Assembly: GCF_003852425.1 (NCBI RefSeq)
Contig: NZ_QAJN01000008.1
Span: 124,001-188,000 of the forward strand
Reading direction: 5' to 3'
Source of the DNA: Paucibacter sp. KBW04
Lineage (GTDB): Bacteria > Pseudomonadota > Gammaproteobacteria > Burkholderiales > Burkholderiaceae_C
Length of the DNA: 64,000 bases
The position numbers and the translations under genes are program-made. How positions within the stretch are numbered: position 1 is the stretch's first letter; each line of letters starts with the position of its first letter. Positions 1-13,451 of this stretch are shown piece after piece. The notes beneath the pieces are model-generated. The model did no database searches. It had not been told where the DNA came from and saw nothing but the letters and a program-made list of their open reading frames with translations.

Positions 1-407
1 GGCAGGCGGGTCAGCTCGGCGCCATCGGCGGTGAACAGAATCATGGTCGGGTAGCCACGCACCTTGAAGCGGGTGCCCAGCTTTTGCGCGCCCGGCGAGT
101 CACCGTCGATGTGGACGGCGACGAAGGCGCGGGTTTGCTCGATGAAGTCCTGGCGGTTGAACAGTGTGGCCTTGAGCTGATTGCAAGGCGGGCACCACTT
201 GGCGCCCCAGTAGAGCAGCAGCGGTTTCTTTTCGCTGCGGGCCTGGGCGAAGGCGCGCTCGATATCGGCGTCCGCGCCGGCTTCTTGCCAGGCCACGGCC
301 TGGCTGGTGGCGGTGGCCGGCGCGGCCGCATGAGACAGAACGGGTAGGGTCGCGGTCAGCAGACCGAGGCTGAGGCTGGCGGCCAGCAAGGTGGGCTTGA
401 GTGTCAT
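1..407 (-). CDS. Secreted thioredoxin-family protein (3' end cut by window edge)
   Basis: The first 135 or so residues are visible. Residues 1-28 form a Sec-type signal peptide with a hydrophobic core, so the protein should act in the periplasm. A thioredoxin fold follows, with the redox motif WCPPC at residues 71-75 and the expected cis-proline segment (VRGYP, Pro120). This arrangement suits a thiol-disulfide oxidoreductase of the thioredoxin_7/DsbD-gamma-like kind. The actual substrate cannot be told. The ATG at 405-407 precedes the only good signal peptide. The C-terminal part lies outside the window, so a further domain cannot be excluded. Confidence 0.85.
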   Translation of the reverse strand, partial: MTLKPTLLAASLSLGLLTATLPVLSHAAAPATATSQAVAWQEAGADADIERAFAQARSEKKPLLLYWGAKWCPPCNQLKATLFNRQDFIEQTRAFVAVHIDGDSPGAQKLGTRFKVRGYPTMILFTADGAELTRL

Positions 408-514
408 GGTCTTCGTCCAGTGTGTGCTGCGGATTCAGGTCCGCATTGTGAGGCTTGGCGCGCCCTGTTTCGCGCGAAAAGCGCGCAAGCAAATGCGCCT
501 AGCGAGCAAGCCGC

Positions 515-590
515 TTAGGGCAACGCTGAACAAGTCCCTCGTGTGCCGCGCATCCGCGCGTCGGGCGTCCAACGGCGTTGCTTTAGGCCT
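515..590. repeat. Short imperfect inverted repeat, possible MITE remnant
   Basis: GCAACGC at 520-526 is mirrored by GCGTTGC at 575-581. The match extends outwards imperfectly (about 10 of 13 bases). The element is about 70 bp and its right end carries the stop codon of the neighbouring monooxygenase-fold gene. The left end resembles termini seen in dispersed intergenic elements of Burkholderiales, but that is from memory. It could equally be a chance hairpin. Confidence 0.25.
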
Positions 591-918
591 GGGCGGCGGC
601 GCCGGCCGAGTTCGTCAAACCCAGCTGGGCCTGGCCATAACTGCGCAAGACCTCGGCAATCACCACCTTGTAGCCGTCCAGCCAATTGGCCTGGGCGGCC
701 TTGGCCTGCAGATGGGCCGGGTGCTGCATCAGCTGCTGCAGGGCGTCCAGCGAGTCCCAGTAGTAGACGTTGGAGTAAACCCCCGTCGCCACGTTCTCCC
801 AAGCTTCCTCGCCTAGATAGCCAGGCAGGGACTTGGCCGCCTCGGCAATGATCTGGTCCAGGCGATGGAACTCCGCGTCGTACTGCTTCTTGGCGAAGAT
901 GAAGGTGGAGGAGTACAT
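583..918 (-). CDS. Antibiotic biosynthesis monooxygenase (ABM)-fold protein
   Basis: A 111-residue protein with the layout of a single dimeric alpha/beta-barrel domain: an N-terminal beta strand (YSSTFIFAK), a long helix, then a strand-helix segment typical of the family (YYWDSLDALQQLMQHPAHL) and a second half rich in Trp and Tyr. Family members are small cytoplasmic enzymes or ligand-binding proteins, some acting on quinones or haem. Substrate is unknown here. The last residues (SAGAAAQA) are low complexity and end inside an inverted repeat. It is read in the same direction as the thioredoxin gene downstream but is separated from it by 175 bp, so a shared transcript is uncertain. Confidence 0.65.
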   Translation of the reverse strand: MYSSTFIFAKKQYDAEFHRLDQIIAEAAKSLPGYLGEEAWENVATGVYSNVYYWDSLDALQQLMQHPAHLQAKAAQANWLDGYKVVIAEVLRSYGQAQLGLTNSAGAAAQA

Positions 919-1150
919 GGTGGCAGAGGCCCTTCAAGCGAGTGAGGAAACGCGCCGCATTAGAGCAGCTTTGAAGGCGTCTCGCCGCTCGCCGTCAACA
1001 GCTCCTTGGCCTGGGTGGCCGCGCCCTCGGCCTCTTCCTCTTGGCGAAGCTTTTCGGCCGCCTTCGCATGGGCGGCGCCGTGGTTCTCATTGATGGAGAT
1101 TCGCACCAAGGAGGCATGCTGTTGAGGACTGCTTTGTCGCAGGGCCCGCG

Positions 1151-1795
1151 TTAGGAAGGCATATGGATGCGATTGCTGTTGCTGCCACGGCGCTGGCGCA
1201 GCGCCGCCAAGCCCGCCAGACCGCAGGCCAGCAGCAGCAGGCTGGCCGGCTCGGGCACGGCTTGCGCCAAGGTCACGGTGCTGAAGCCTTGCGAGAAATT
1301 GCTCAGCGCGGCGGCCTGCTGTGGCCACAGATCGAACTGGAACAAGACGCCTTGCGGGTTGCCCAGATAGCTTGTCTGGTCTGCCGCCAAAAGGCCGACG
1401 CTGAAGGTGGTGGCCACCGTGCCGGGCGTGCTGGCCCAGGCGCCGCTGAACTCGATATCAAAGCTGATCTTGCCGCCCAAGCTGAGGGACTGAAAAGCGT
1501 TGTTGAAAAAGGCCTGATTGCCCAGGCTCAGGCCTTGAGCGAGCGAGCCCTGGGCCTCGCCCTCCAGGCTCAGCGCGCTGCCGAAGGCGCCGCTGAAATG
1601 GTTGAGCGAGACCTGCGCGGCCGGTGCGGGCAGGGCACCGGCCAGGAACTGCAGATCCAGCCAGCCTGTGCCTTGCAGGCCTTGGGTATCAATGACCGCG
1701 TGATAGCGCGGGCCGGCCGCCAGGGCTTGGGTCTGAGCGAGGCAGCCCAGCAGCAGGGCCAGGACGAGGGGTTTGAGCGATGAAGAAGAGATCAT
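1151..1795 (-). CDS. PEP-CTERM sorting-domain protein
   Basis: The product has an N-terminal signal peptide (hydrophobic segment ending in ALAA). It ends with a typical PEP-CTERM tail: a VPEPASLLL motif, a hydrophobic helix and a final basic cluster (RQRR). Such tails are cut and anchored by exosortase during export, in bacteria that make exopolysaccharide. The body is a beta-rich domain of about 150 residues of unknown role. I chose the ATG at 1793-1795, which directly precedes the signal peptide. An upstream ATG at 1829-1831 overlaps the stop of the preceding gene as TGATG and is a real alternative, implying translational coupling to it. Confidence 0.8.
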   Translation of the reverse strand: MISSSSLKPLVLALLLGCLAQTQALAAGPRYHAVIDTQGLQGTGWLDLQFLAGALPAPAAQVSLNHFSGAFGSALSLEGEAQGSLAQGLSLGNQAFFNNAFQSLSLGGKISFDIEFSGAWASTPGTVATTFSVGLLAADQTSYLGNPQGVLFQFDLWPQQAAALSNFSQGFSTVTLAQAVPEPASLLLLACGLAGLAALRQRRGSNSNRIHMPS

Positions 1796-1830
1796 GGTTT
1801 TGTCGGTTTTCGTGCTGAGGGTGCCGCGCA

Positions 1831-4173
1831 TCACAGAGCGCCGCGGTAGAGCTTGGCCGTGTAGCTGATGGCTTGCTTGCTGGGGTTGCTGAAGCTCACG
1901 GGGATGCTGAGCGAGCCGCCTGCTGTTAGGCCAGCGGGCAGGGCTAACAAGGGCGCGCCGGCATAGCTGCCATTGGCATTGACCAGGCTGACGCCGGCGG
2001 GCAAGTTCGTCAGGGCCAGCTGCAAGGGGCCGCTCAGGGCGCTGCCGCTGCCGTTGCTGATCAGCAGCGTGCCCGTGTAGAGCTGGGTGGCGCGGTTGAA
2101 CACCAGGCCTGAGCTGCTCAGGCGCAGGGCGCTGCTGAGGTCTTGCACATTGCTGATGTTGAAGCTGAGCTCGCCCGAGCTGGCGCTATTGCCTGCGGCG
2201 TCAAAGGCCAGGGCCTTGAGGCTGTGGGCGCCATTGCTAAGCAGCTTGGAGTCCAGGCTCAGCGCGTAGGGCGCGCTGGTGGGGCTGCCGACGAGCTTGC
2301 CGTCCAGATAGAACTCCACCCGAACCACGCCCACATCGTCGCTGGCCGTGGCCTGGAGCTGAATCGTGCCGCTTGTGCCGCTGACCGAGGCGCTGACGCT
2401 AGGCGCTGTGGTGTCGGCTTTTTGGTTCACCCAGAGGGGCGCCGACCACAGGGTCTTGCCATCGTCTTGCGTCACCTTGGCGTAGTAAAAGTGCGCGCCC
2501 AGGCTGGGCGTTAGGGTGGTGGTGGCTTGGCTGCTCAGCACCGTCACCGTGCCCCGGCGTTTGGGCACGCCCTCGAAGATCTGCACCGCCGCGGCCTTGC
2601 GGCCGGCGCTATTGCTGAAGCTGGCTTGCAGCTTCAGCGGGCCGGCGTTGTCAAAGCTCTCGCCCATCAGATGGCCGTTGGCGCTGAGGATGAGCTGGGA
2701 GTTCTTGTCCAGCGTGGCGAAGACGCGGCGCGCCTTGATGGCGGCGGCAAAGCTGGCTGGACTCAGCGGCGTGCCATTGGGGATCAGCACCGCCGTGCGG
2801 TTGGTGGCGGAGGCACCCCAGTTGGCACAGTGGTTGTCTTGATTGCTGCTGAACGCGACGCGAAAGCCCGCTTCCAAGGCCTTTTTGCAAGCGCCCTCGT
2901 AGTTGCTGAAGCTGGTCTCGGTTTCGGTGGTGTTGGTGGAGAAGGCGCCGGAGTTGGCGACCTCGCACAAGGCCATGGCTTCCCCGCCGTCCGCCGTATA
3001 GCCCAGATCCACGCCCAAGGCCTTGAACTGGCCGCTGGCCGATGGGTGGTTGAACTGGCCCAGCAGGCCGCGCTGGCGCATCAAGGTGTAGAGCGCGGCG
3101 TAGTTGCCTTTCTCGCTGAAGGTATCGGCCAGCAGCTGTTGGCTGGCGTTGTACTCCCAGCCGAACAGCTCCTGGGCGTTGAGGATGTTGAGGTGACCGC
3201 CGTTGTTGATGACGCCCCATTCCTGGCCGTAGAGGGCCAGAAAGTCAGGGTGGCTGGTGTTGAAGCTCTTGGCCGTGCTCAGCCCGCTTTGGAACAGGTT
3301 CTTGGCATAGGCCGGGGTCTGGGCCGTGTTGGTGCCGTCGGAGCCGTCGAACATATGGTTGTGTTCGGACGCCATCAGAAAGTCCAGCTTGCGATCGCGG
3401 GCGTAGTTGAAGGCGTCGATGGGGCCGTAGGCGGCCGACTGCGGGGCTTGCGCGCCGCCGCAGCTGCTCAGATTGCCGCCGCCATCGCTGTGATTGGTCT
3501 GGCTGTGCAGATTGCCGTAGTAGACGGTGTAGGGCAGGGCGCCGTTCGCTGCAGTGGCGGCGGCCGAGCGGCCGATCGAGGCGGTCTGGCTGCGCGTCGT
3601 GGCCAGGGGCTGAAAGGCCGGCAGCTGGACCGCGGGCAAGGCACCGACCTGCATGTCCCAGCTTTGCTCGATCAGCTCGGGCGGCTCCTGGCCCTCGACT
3701 TCGCTTTGGGCCTGGGCCTGGGCCTCAGCCAGCACGCGCTCCACGAACTCGGGCTGCGCCGAGCTGGGCGGGAAGCCCGTGCTGGCCTCGCGTGAGACGG
3801 CGGTGAGGCGGAGTTGATAGATCCCGTCGGCCAGGCCGGGCTGGGCTTTGCGCCCGGCCCAGTCCACCTGCACAACGACGTCCTCCTGCAGCAGCGATTC
3901 GACGCCATACCAGCGCTGCAAGGCCTCACCCTTTGGGCTCAGCAGCTCCAGCCGCCAGGACACCGCCTGGGCCTGGGCCAGATGCGGGTACTCGAAGCGC
4001 AGGGTGAAGCGCCGGGCCTGGCTGGCATCTGTCGCGCGGAAGGGCACTTGCAGGGTGGCGTCGAACTCTTGGTGGTCGACGGCTCCGGCCTGGGCCTTGC
4101 CGCCGGCCAGGCTCAGCAGGGCGGGCAGCAAGGCGAGCGCCAGCGAGGTCTTGAGGAAAGGGTGGCGAGCCAT
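1831..4173 (-). CDS. Exported PHP-domain (CehA/McbA-like) protein with Ig-like module
   Basis: A 780-residue exported protein: signal peptide at residues 1-29, an N-terminal beta domain, then a PHP-type metal-dependent phosphoesterase domain. Metal-ligand motifs are visible: LHSQTNHSD (His223, His228, Asp230), EHNH (His271, His273), a later NHPS and QDNH. These match the CehA/McbA group of PHP proteins, which hydrolyse phosphoesters or other esters. An Ig-like domain follows (APSVSASVSG to DAAGNSASS), then a C-terminal beta domain. Substrate is unknown. The start is the ATG at 4171-4173, right before the signal peptide. The gene ends in a TGATG junction with the next PEP-CTERM gene, so the two may be made together. 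Confidence 0.75.
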   Translation of the reverse strand: MARHPFLKTSLALALLPALLSLAGGKAQAGAVDHQEFDATLQVPFRATDASQARRFTLRFEYPHLAQAQAVSWRLELLSPKGEALQRWYGVESLLQEDVVVQVDWAGRKAQPGLADGIYQLRLTAVSREASTGFPPSSAQPEFVERVLAEAQAQAQSEVEGQEPPELIEQSWDMQVGALPAVQLPAFQPLATTRSQTASIGRSAAATAANGALPYTVYYGNLHSQTNHSDGGGNLSSCGGAQAPQSAAYGPIDAFNYARDRKLDFLMASEHNHMFDGSDGTNTAQTPAYAKNLFQSGLSTAKSFNTSHPDFLALYGQEWGVINNGGHLNILNAQELFGWEYNASQQLLADTFSEKGNYAALYTLMRQRGLLGQFNHPSASGQFKALGVDLGYTADGGEAMALCEVANSGAFSTNTTETETSFSNYEGACKKALEAGFRVAFSSNQDNHCANWGASATNRTAVLIPNGTPLSPASFAAAIKARRVFATLDKNSQLILSANGHLMGESFDNAGPLKLQASFSNSAGRKAAAVQIFEGVPKRRGTVTVLSSQATTTLTPSLGAHFYYAKVTQDDGKTLWSAPLWVNQKADTTAPSVSASVSGTSGTIQLQATASDDVGVVRVEFYLDGKLVGSPTSAPYALSLDSKLLSNGAHSLKALAFDAAGNSASSGELSFNISNVQDLSSALRLSSSGLVFNRATQLYTGTLLISNGSGSALSGPLQLALTNLPAGVSLVNANGSYAGAPLLALPAGLTAGGSLSIPVSFSNPSKQAISYTAKLYRGAL

Positions 4174-4310
4174 GTGGTGGTTCTCGGGTGAGCCTGGTCG
4201 GGACGAGCGCAAGCCGGAGGGCGGTGCAGCGCACACGGCCATCCTGTCTGGATGAAAAGCGGTGGTGGGGGGCCCGGCTCCCAGAACGGGGCGGGCCAGC
4301 AACTTCGCCT

Positions 4311-4348
4311 GGCACCTCAGCCAGCCCCGTGGGGCTGACTGAGGCGCC
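4311..4348 (-). terminator. GC-rich hairpin, possible terminator
   Basis: CCTCAG(C)CAGCCCC pairs with GGGGCTG(A)CTGAGG around a two-base loop. The hairpin lies 39-76 bp past the stop of the PEP-CTERM gene at 4387. There is no T-run on the minus strand, so termination is only plausible. Confidence 0.45.
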
Positions 4349-4386
4349 AGGCTCATAAGCGCGGGCGAATCAGCCCGTGGGTCTTG

Positions 4387-5208
4387 TTAGGCCTTGCGGC
4401 GGCGAGCCACGAAGCCGATGGCGCCCAGGCCGGCCAGCAGCAGGGCATAGGTCTGGGGTTCAGGCACAGCGGCGGCAACGGCGCTGAAGCTCACGTTGTC
4501 GATGGCCAGGCCGTGGTCGTTGCCGGTTTCGTTGCGCTCGGTCCAACGAACCCACAAGGTGTCACCGGCAGCCCAGGCGGTGTTGATCTGACCGCCTCGG
4601 CCGGCGACCAAACCGGCGCCATTGCCATTGACGGTCGCAGCGGTCGTGCCGACCACGGGAGAAGTCCAGTCGAAGTTGGCGCCCGGAGCGGTCCAGCTGG
4701 TGACGGCGGCAAAGCTGGCGCCGAAGCCATATTCCAGCACCATGGAATGGGCGGTGGCATTGCCGCCATTGCGCCATTGCTCGCCGTCGAAGGCGAGATT
4801 GAAACCTGCCAAGGCGCTGCCGCTGTTATTGGTCAGGGACAGGGCAATCCAGCCGGCCACGGCGCCGTTGGCGGGTGAGCCGAAGTAAGTGCCGCCGGAA
4901 CCCACGCCGCCCAGGGCGCGGTCGCTATTGCCGCTGACGCCAAAGCTGCGGAAGCCGCCGGTATTGGAGCCGCCGGCATCGGCCAGGTAGGAGGTAATGG
5001 CGGCTTTGTCCTTGTTGAACAAGCTCCAGCCAGCCAGGGTGCTGTCATTGGCCCAGGCGACGTTGCTGGTCGAGGTGGTCTTGGCCAGGCTGTCGAAAGA
5101 CTGGCTGTAGACAAAGCTGCTGCTGTCCACCGACACGGCGGCTTGGGCGGGAGCGGTCAGGGCCAGAGCGCTCAGGGCGGCGGTCAGGAAGATGGTTTGC
5201 TTTTTCAT
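4387..5208 (-). CDS. PEP-CTERM sorting-domain protein
   Basis: 273 residues with a signal peptide (MKKQTIFLTAALSALALTAP, cleavage near AQA-A) and a C-terminal VPEPQTYALLLAGLGAIGF segment followed by RRRKA, a textbook PEP-CTERM anchor. The central region is Gly/Ser/Asn-rich and beta-like, with NGGN, DHGLAIDNVSF and similar motifs also found in extracellular adhesin or matrix proteins. No catalytic motif is visible. The start is the ATG at 5206-5208, directly before the signal peptide. The gene lies upstream of and in line with the PHP-protein gene, with a hairpin between them. A LacI-type palindrome lies about 155 bp upstream. Confidence 0.8.
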   Translation of the reverse strand: MKKQTIFLTAALSALALTAPAQAAVSVDSSSFVYSQSFDSLAKTTSTSNVAWANDSTLAGWSLFNKDKAAITSYLADAGGSNTGGFRSFGVSGNSDRALGGVGSGGTYFGSPANGAVAGWIALSLTNNSGSALAGFNLAFDGEQWRNGGNATAHSMVLEYGFGASFAAVTSWTAPGANFDWTSPVVGTTAATVNGNGAGLVAGRGGQINTAWAAGDTLWVRWTERNETGNDHGLAIDNVSFSAVAAAVPEPQTYALLLAGLGAIGFVARRRKA

Positions 5209-5694
5209 CACGGTAGAGATCTCTTTGTGTTGCTTTGTTGGACAAGATTTGACAGAGACCAGGGCCTTGGGCGCCTGGAACGACGCCGCCGGGCCGACCT
5301 GTCCTCCGACAAGCCCCCCTGCTGCGCCCGGCGCTTCAAACAGCGGCGCCCGATCGCTTTCGCAAACGTTTGCCCTTCTGTTCGACTCGCGCAATTCCTG
5401 GCGTGAATCCGCAGGCCTCTCGTGCTCTGCGCTCAAGAGGCGGAGAAATTCCGACGACGCATCGTTGCCGGGCACCGGGCCCAACGTCTGACAAGACCTC
5501 AGCACTTCACCGAAGCGAAGAATAGCCAGCGAGCCGTGGCAGCTGTGTGTCAGCCCGTCCCATGTTCTGGCTTGTCCGGCCCCTCAAACGTGGGGGGTGT
5601 CGGCCGGATGAAACGCGACTTGACGGCGGGCCTGTCCTGCGTCACGCAAGAGCACAATGGCCCGCATTCCACGCAACTTGGCTCTGCTCGCCCC
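5209..5694. other. Intergenic region between divergent genes
   Basis: This 486-bp stretch separates the PEP-CTERM gene (minus) from the DNA-alkylation repair gene (plus). It contains one clear palindrome, listed separately, and presumably the promoters of both genes. Open frames run into it from the right, but they show no convincing protein-like composition upstream of 5695. Confidence 0.6.
5361..5374. promoter_or_regulatory. LacI/PurR-type palindromic operator candidate
   Basis: GCAAACGTTTGC at 5362-5373 is a perfect 12-bp palindrome with the central CG typical of LacI-family operators; it is close to the PurR box. It lies in the divergent promoter region, upstream of the PEP-CTERM gene. 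No LacI-family gene is in the window. Confidence 0.5.
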
Positions 5695-6411
5695 ATGCCT
5701 GCCGCTTCTTCTCGTCGCTCGCCGGCCCGCACCGATACGGCGCCCTTATCGACCCTCAGCCTGGCCCAAGCCATGGCTCGCTTGCAGGCGCTCGCCAGGC
5801 CCGAGCAACTGGCCGGCATGCAGCGCTTTGCCATGCATGGTGAGGCGCGCCTGGGTGTGGCCGTGCCGCAGCTGCGCGCCCTGGGCAAGGCCTTGGGTCC
5901 GAATCATGAATTGGCTTTGCAGCTGTGGGACAGCGGTGTTCCGGACGCGCAAATCCTTGCCTCCCTGCTGGCCGAACCCCAGCGTCTCAGTCAAGCCCAG
6001 ATGGATCATTGGACCTTGGGGTTGCAGGCCTGGGATGTGTGCGATCAGGCCTGCCTCAACGCCTTTCGCCGCTCACCCCTGGCCTGGGCCAGCATCCCGC
6101 GCTGGGCGGCGGCCGAGGCGGAATATGTGCGGCGTTGTGCCTTCTCCTTGCTGGCCGTGTTGGCGGTGCATGACAAGGGCCGCGCCGATGCCGACTTCAT
6201 CGCTTGCCTGGGCTTGATCGAGGCGGCGGCGGGGGACGAACGCAACTTCGTCAAGAAGTCGGTCAACTGGGCTTTGCGTCAGATCGGCAAACGCAATCCG
6301 GTGCTCAGAACCGAAGCGATGGCCGCGGCCTTGCGCATCCAGGCCCAGGCGTCCCGCAGCGCGCGCTGGATCGCGGCCGACGCGCTGCGCGAGCTGCGCG
6401 GCAAAGCCGGC

Positions 6412-6417
<6 letters not shown>
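5695..6417 (+). CDS. DNA alkylation repair protein (AlkD-like HEAT-repeat glycosylase)
   Basis: The 240-residue helical protein matches the DNA_alkylation family: an early LRALGKALG helix, the segment [19 protein letters not shown], then [13 protein letters not shown] and a C-terminal [10 protein letters not shown]. In AlkD these HEAT-like repeats wrap DNA and excise N3- or N7-alkylated bases. The [13 protein letters not shown] stretch is the most family-specific part. Start choice is uncertain: the ATG at 5695 leaves about 30 disordered residues before the first helix, and no strong ribosome site is visible. The 3' end overlaps the converging histidine-kinase gene by 6 bp. Confidence 0.75.
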
Positions 6418-9435
<3,018 letters not shown>

Positions 9436-9600
9436 TGCTGCGGCGGATCGGCTAGCTACTAAGACTAGGGTCTAGTTTGCGCGGCATACAAACCCCTTTT
9501 TTGAACGGCTGGTTGTGCTGGCTGGGTTCGGGGTCAGTATAGGGGGGCGTGCCTTAATCAATGCCAAATTGCGGGCAAGCGGCGAGCGATTGATGGGCTC

Positions 9601-9630
9601 AAAAAAAAACCGCCCGAAAAGGCGGTTTTG
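9601..9630 (-). terminator. Rho-independent terminator of the DUF4397 lipoprotein gene
   Basis: On the minus strand, AAAACCGCC-TTTTC-GGGCGGTTTT is followed by an unbroken run of T residues. It lies about 50 bp past the stop at 9678 and is one of the clearest intrinsic terminators in the window. Confidence 0.9.
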
Positions 9631-9677
9631 CTTGAAGCTTGGTGCGAACCCCCAGGGCCTGGGGGCGCACAAGCGAC

Positions 9678-11048
9678 TTACTGGCTTGTGTCTTCGCGAC
9701 GCAAGATGATGGGGTAGGGCAGCACTGGGTCACCCAGCACGAAGGCCGAGTAAACGCCGTTGGCGTAGAAGGGCTGGCCGACCTTTTCGGTCAGAGCCGG
9801 GTTGGCGGTCGACAGATTGATCATCACGCGCGAACCCAGGTTCGAATTGGTGATCAAGGAGAAGGGCGTCGACGAAGTGCCTGGCAGCACATTGCGGGCC
9901 ACTTCGGCAAGATCAACCAACATGCCGGCGGAAGCCGTGGTGCTGGCCACGCCGTTGACCAGGCGCACCTTGGTGTAGCCGGAGGTCGGCAGACGGTTGT
10001 CGTCGGCGATCAGCGACACCACCGGCGCAGCGGCGGTGCCCGACACCAGGAAGCTGAAGTCACCGCCAGCGGCCAGAGCGGTCGTCGTGGGCATGGTGTA
10101 GCTGACTGCGGTGCCGTTGATCGACAGGTCCAGCTTGTAGGCGCCGGCCGCGGTGGTCACGTACTTGCCGATTGCCGGGGCCAGCGAAGAAGACATCAGC
10201 GACACGCCGTTGACGCTTGCCGTCACCGAAGTGCCATCCGAGGATGCCGAGCCGTCCGCGTTGTGTGCGGCCACAGAGGCCAGACCATTGATCAGGCGGG
10301 CACGGGCCGTGGTGGCCTTGTAGGAGGTCGCCGCACCTTGTTGTTCCAGCAGAATGGCGTCAACCAGTCGGCCACCGGTGGTCGAGGAGGTGGTGACGGC
10401 CGAGGTGGAAGTCACGGCAACCAGGGTGTAGACCTTGGTCGAATCCAGAGTCACGCTTGGAATATCCAGGCGAACGTCATCGGGCAGGCCGTTGCCGGTC
10501 AGGGTCAGGCGGAACTTGCCGCTGGTGAGCGGCAGGTAGTTCGTCGCGCTTTGGATATTGGACGCGGTGGCCGAATAGCGGCTCATCGGGTCCGTGTTCT
10601 TTTCAGCCGTGAGGTAGAGATCCAGCGAGCCTGCATCGGAGGCGCGGTTCAGCACCAGCAGCTTGGATTGGTTGGCGTTTGCAGCAGCCTCAGATTCCTG
10701 CAGCAAGGTTTGCTTGACCGACCCAGCGGCGCCAAAAGCAATGATGGTCGACTTGCTATTGCCGGCCAAAGTCGGCGTCCAGGACAGCAAGGTGCTGCCA
10801 TTGCTGCTGTCCAGCAGCAGGGATGCGGTCGAGCCCGTGCTCACGCTGCTGTAGCTGCCCACGGAGCCGTAGGCCACCGAGGAATTGACCTTGGTGCTGT
10901 TGACGCTCAGATCGAGATTGGCATAACCCACGCTGGCGTTCAGCAAGCGGACATCGGTGTTATCGCCACTGCCACCGCCACCACCGCAAGCGGAAAGTAG
11001 TGCGGCGCTGGCCAGTGTCAGGCCGAGCGCCAAGGAATTGAATCGCAT
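9678..11048 (-). CDS. DUF4397 domain lipoprotein
   Basis: A 456-residue lipoprotein. The signal peptide ends in a lipobox (LSAC) followed by a Gly-rich spacer (GGGGGSG), so it should be anchored in the outer membrane or exposed outside. The mature part is beta-rich and opens with VRLLNASVGYANLDLSVN, the start of the DUF4397 repeat; similar segments recur (ARLINGLAS, VRLVNGVAS). DUF4397 proteins are envelope proteins of unknown function. The start is the ATG at 11046-11048, which has a GGAG ribosome site at good spacing. Transcription ends at a strong terminator. It is divergent from fadH. Confidence 0.85.
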   Translation of the reverse strand: MRFNSLALGLTLASAALLSACGGGGGSGDNTDVRLLNASVGYANLDLSVNSTKVNSSVAYGSVGSYSSVSTGSTASLLLDSSNGSTLLSWTPTLAGNSKSTIIAFGAAGSVKQTLLQESEAAANANQSKLLVLNRASDAGSLDLYLTAEKNTDPMSRYSATASNIQSATNYLPLTSGKFRLTLTGNGLPDDVRLDIPSVTLDSTKVYTLVAVTSTSAVTTSSTTGGRLVDAILLEQQGAATSYKATTARARLINGLASVAAHNADGSASSDGTSVTASVNGVSLMSSSLAPAIGKYVTTAAGAYKLDLSINGTAVSYTMPTTTALAAGGDFSFLVSGTAAAPVVSLIADDNRLPTSGYTKVRLVNGVASTTASAGMLVDLAEVARNVLPGTSSTPFSLITNSNLGSRVMINLSTANPALTEKVGQPFYANGVYSAFVLGDPVLPYPIILRREDTSQ

Positions 11049-11197
11049 TGAAAAGCTCCGTTGAATGGTGTTGCGCGATTGGGCCAAGGCCTCATTGCTG
11101 GGTCATGTGGCTTGAGTTTCGCAATTGTGAAGTCAGACTCGCACAAGGCTTCATATTACAGGAGCCCGCTCTAATTCTCGGGCGGGCCCGCTGCTAG

Positions 11198-13294
<2,097 letters not shown>

Positions 13295-13451
13295 ACCCTC
13301 GGCTAACTCAAGTCTGGCGCTGACACTACCGAAACGGTGAGACGAGGGGTCGCCTGTTGTCCCGGGCGGTCAAGATTTAAAAGAGCAGCGCTAGCCATGC
13401 CGACCTAACGGGTCAACCCGGCAGACGCTGACGTCAAAGTTTGGGTGGGGC

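Noticed and set aside
960-1148. Possible small minus-strand gene ending at 960 (charged, Glu/Ala-rich C-terminus)
   Set aside because: The translated tail looks somewhat protein-like, but only TTG or GTG starts without a ribosome site are available and the upstream part overlaps the PEP-CTERM gene. Not enough support.
13330-13451. Flagellar sigma-28 promoter or c-di-GMP riboswitch before the EAL gene
   Set aside because: TCAAG and GCCGA elements exist but the spacing is about 24 bases, too long for sigma-28, and no GEMM riboswitch core can be folded by eye.
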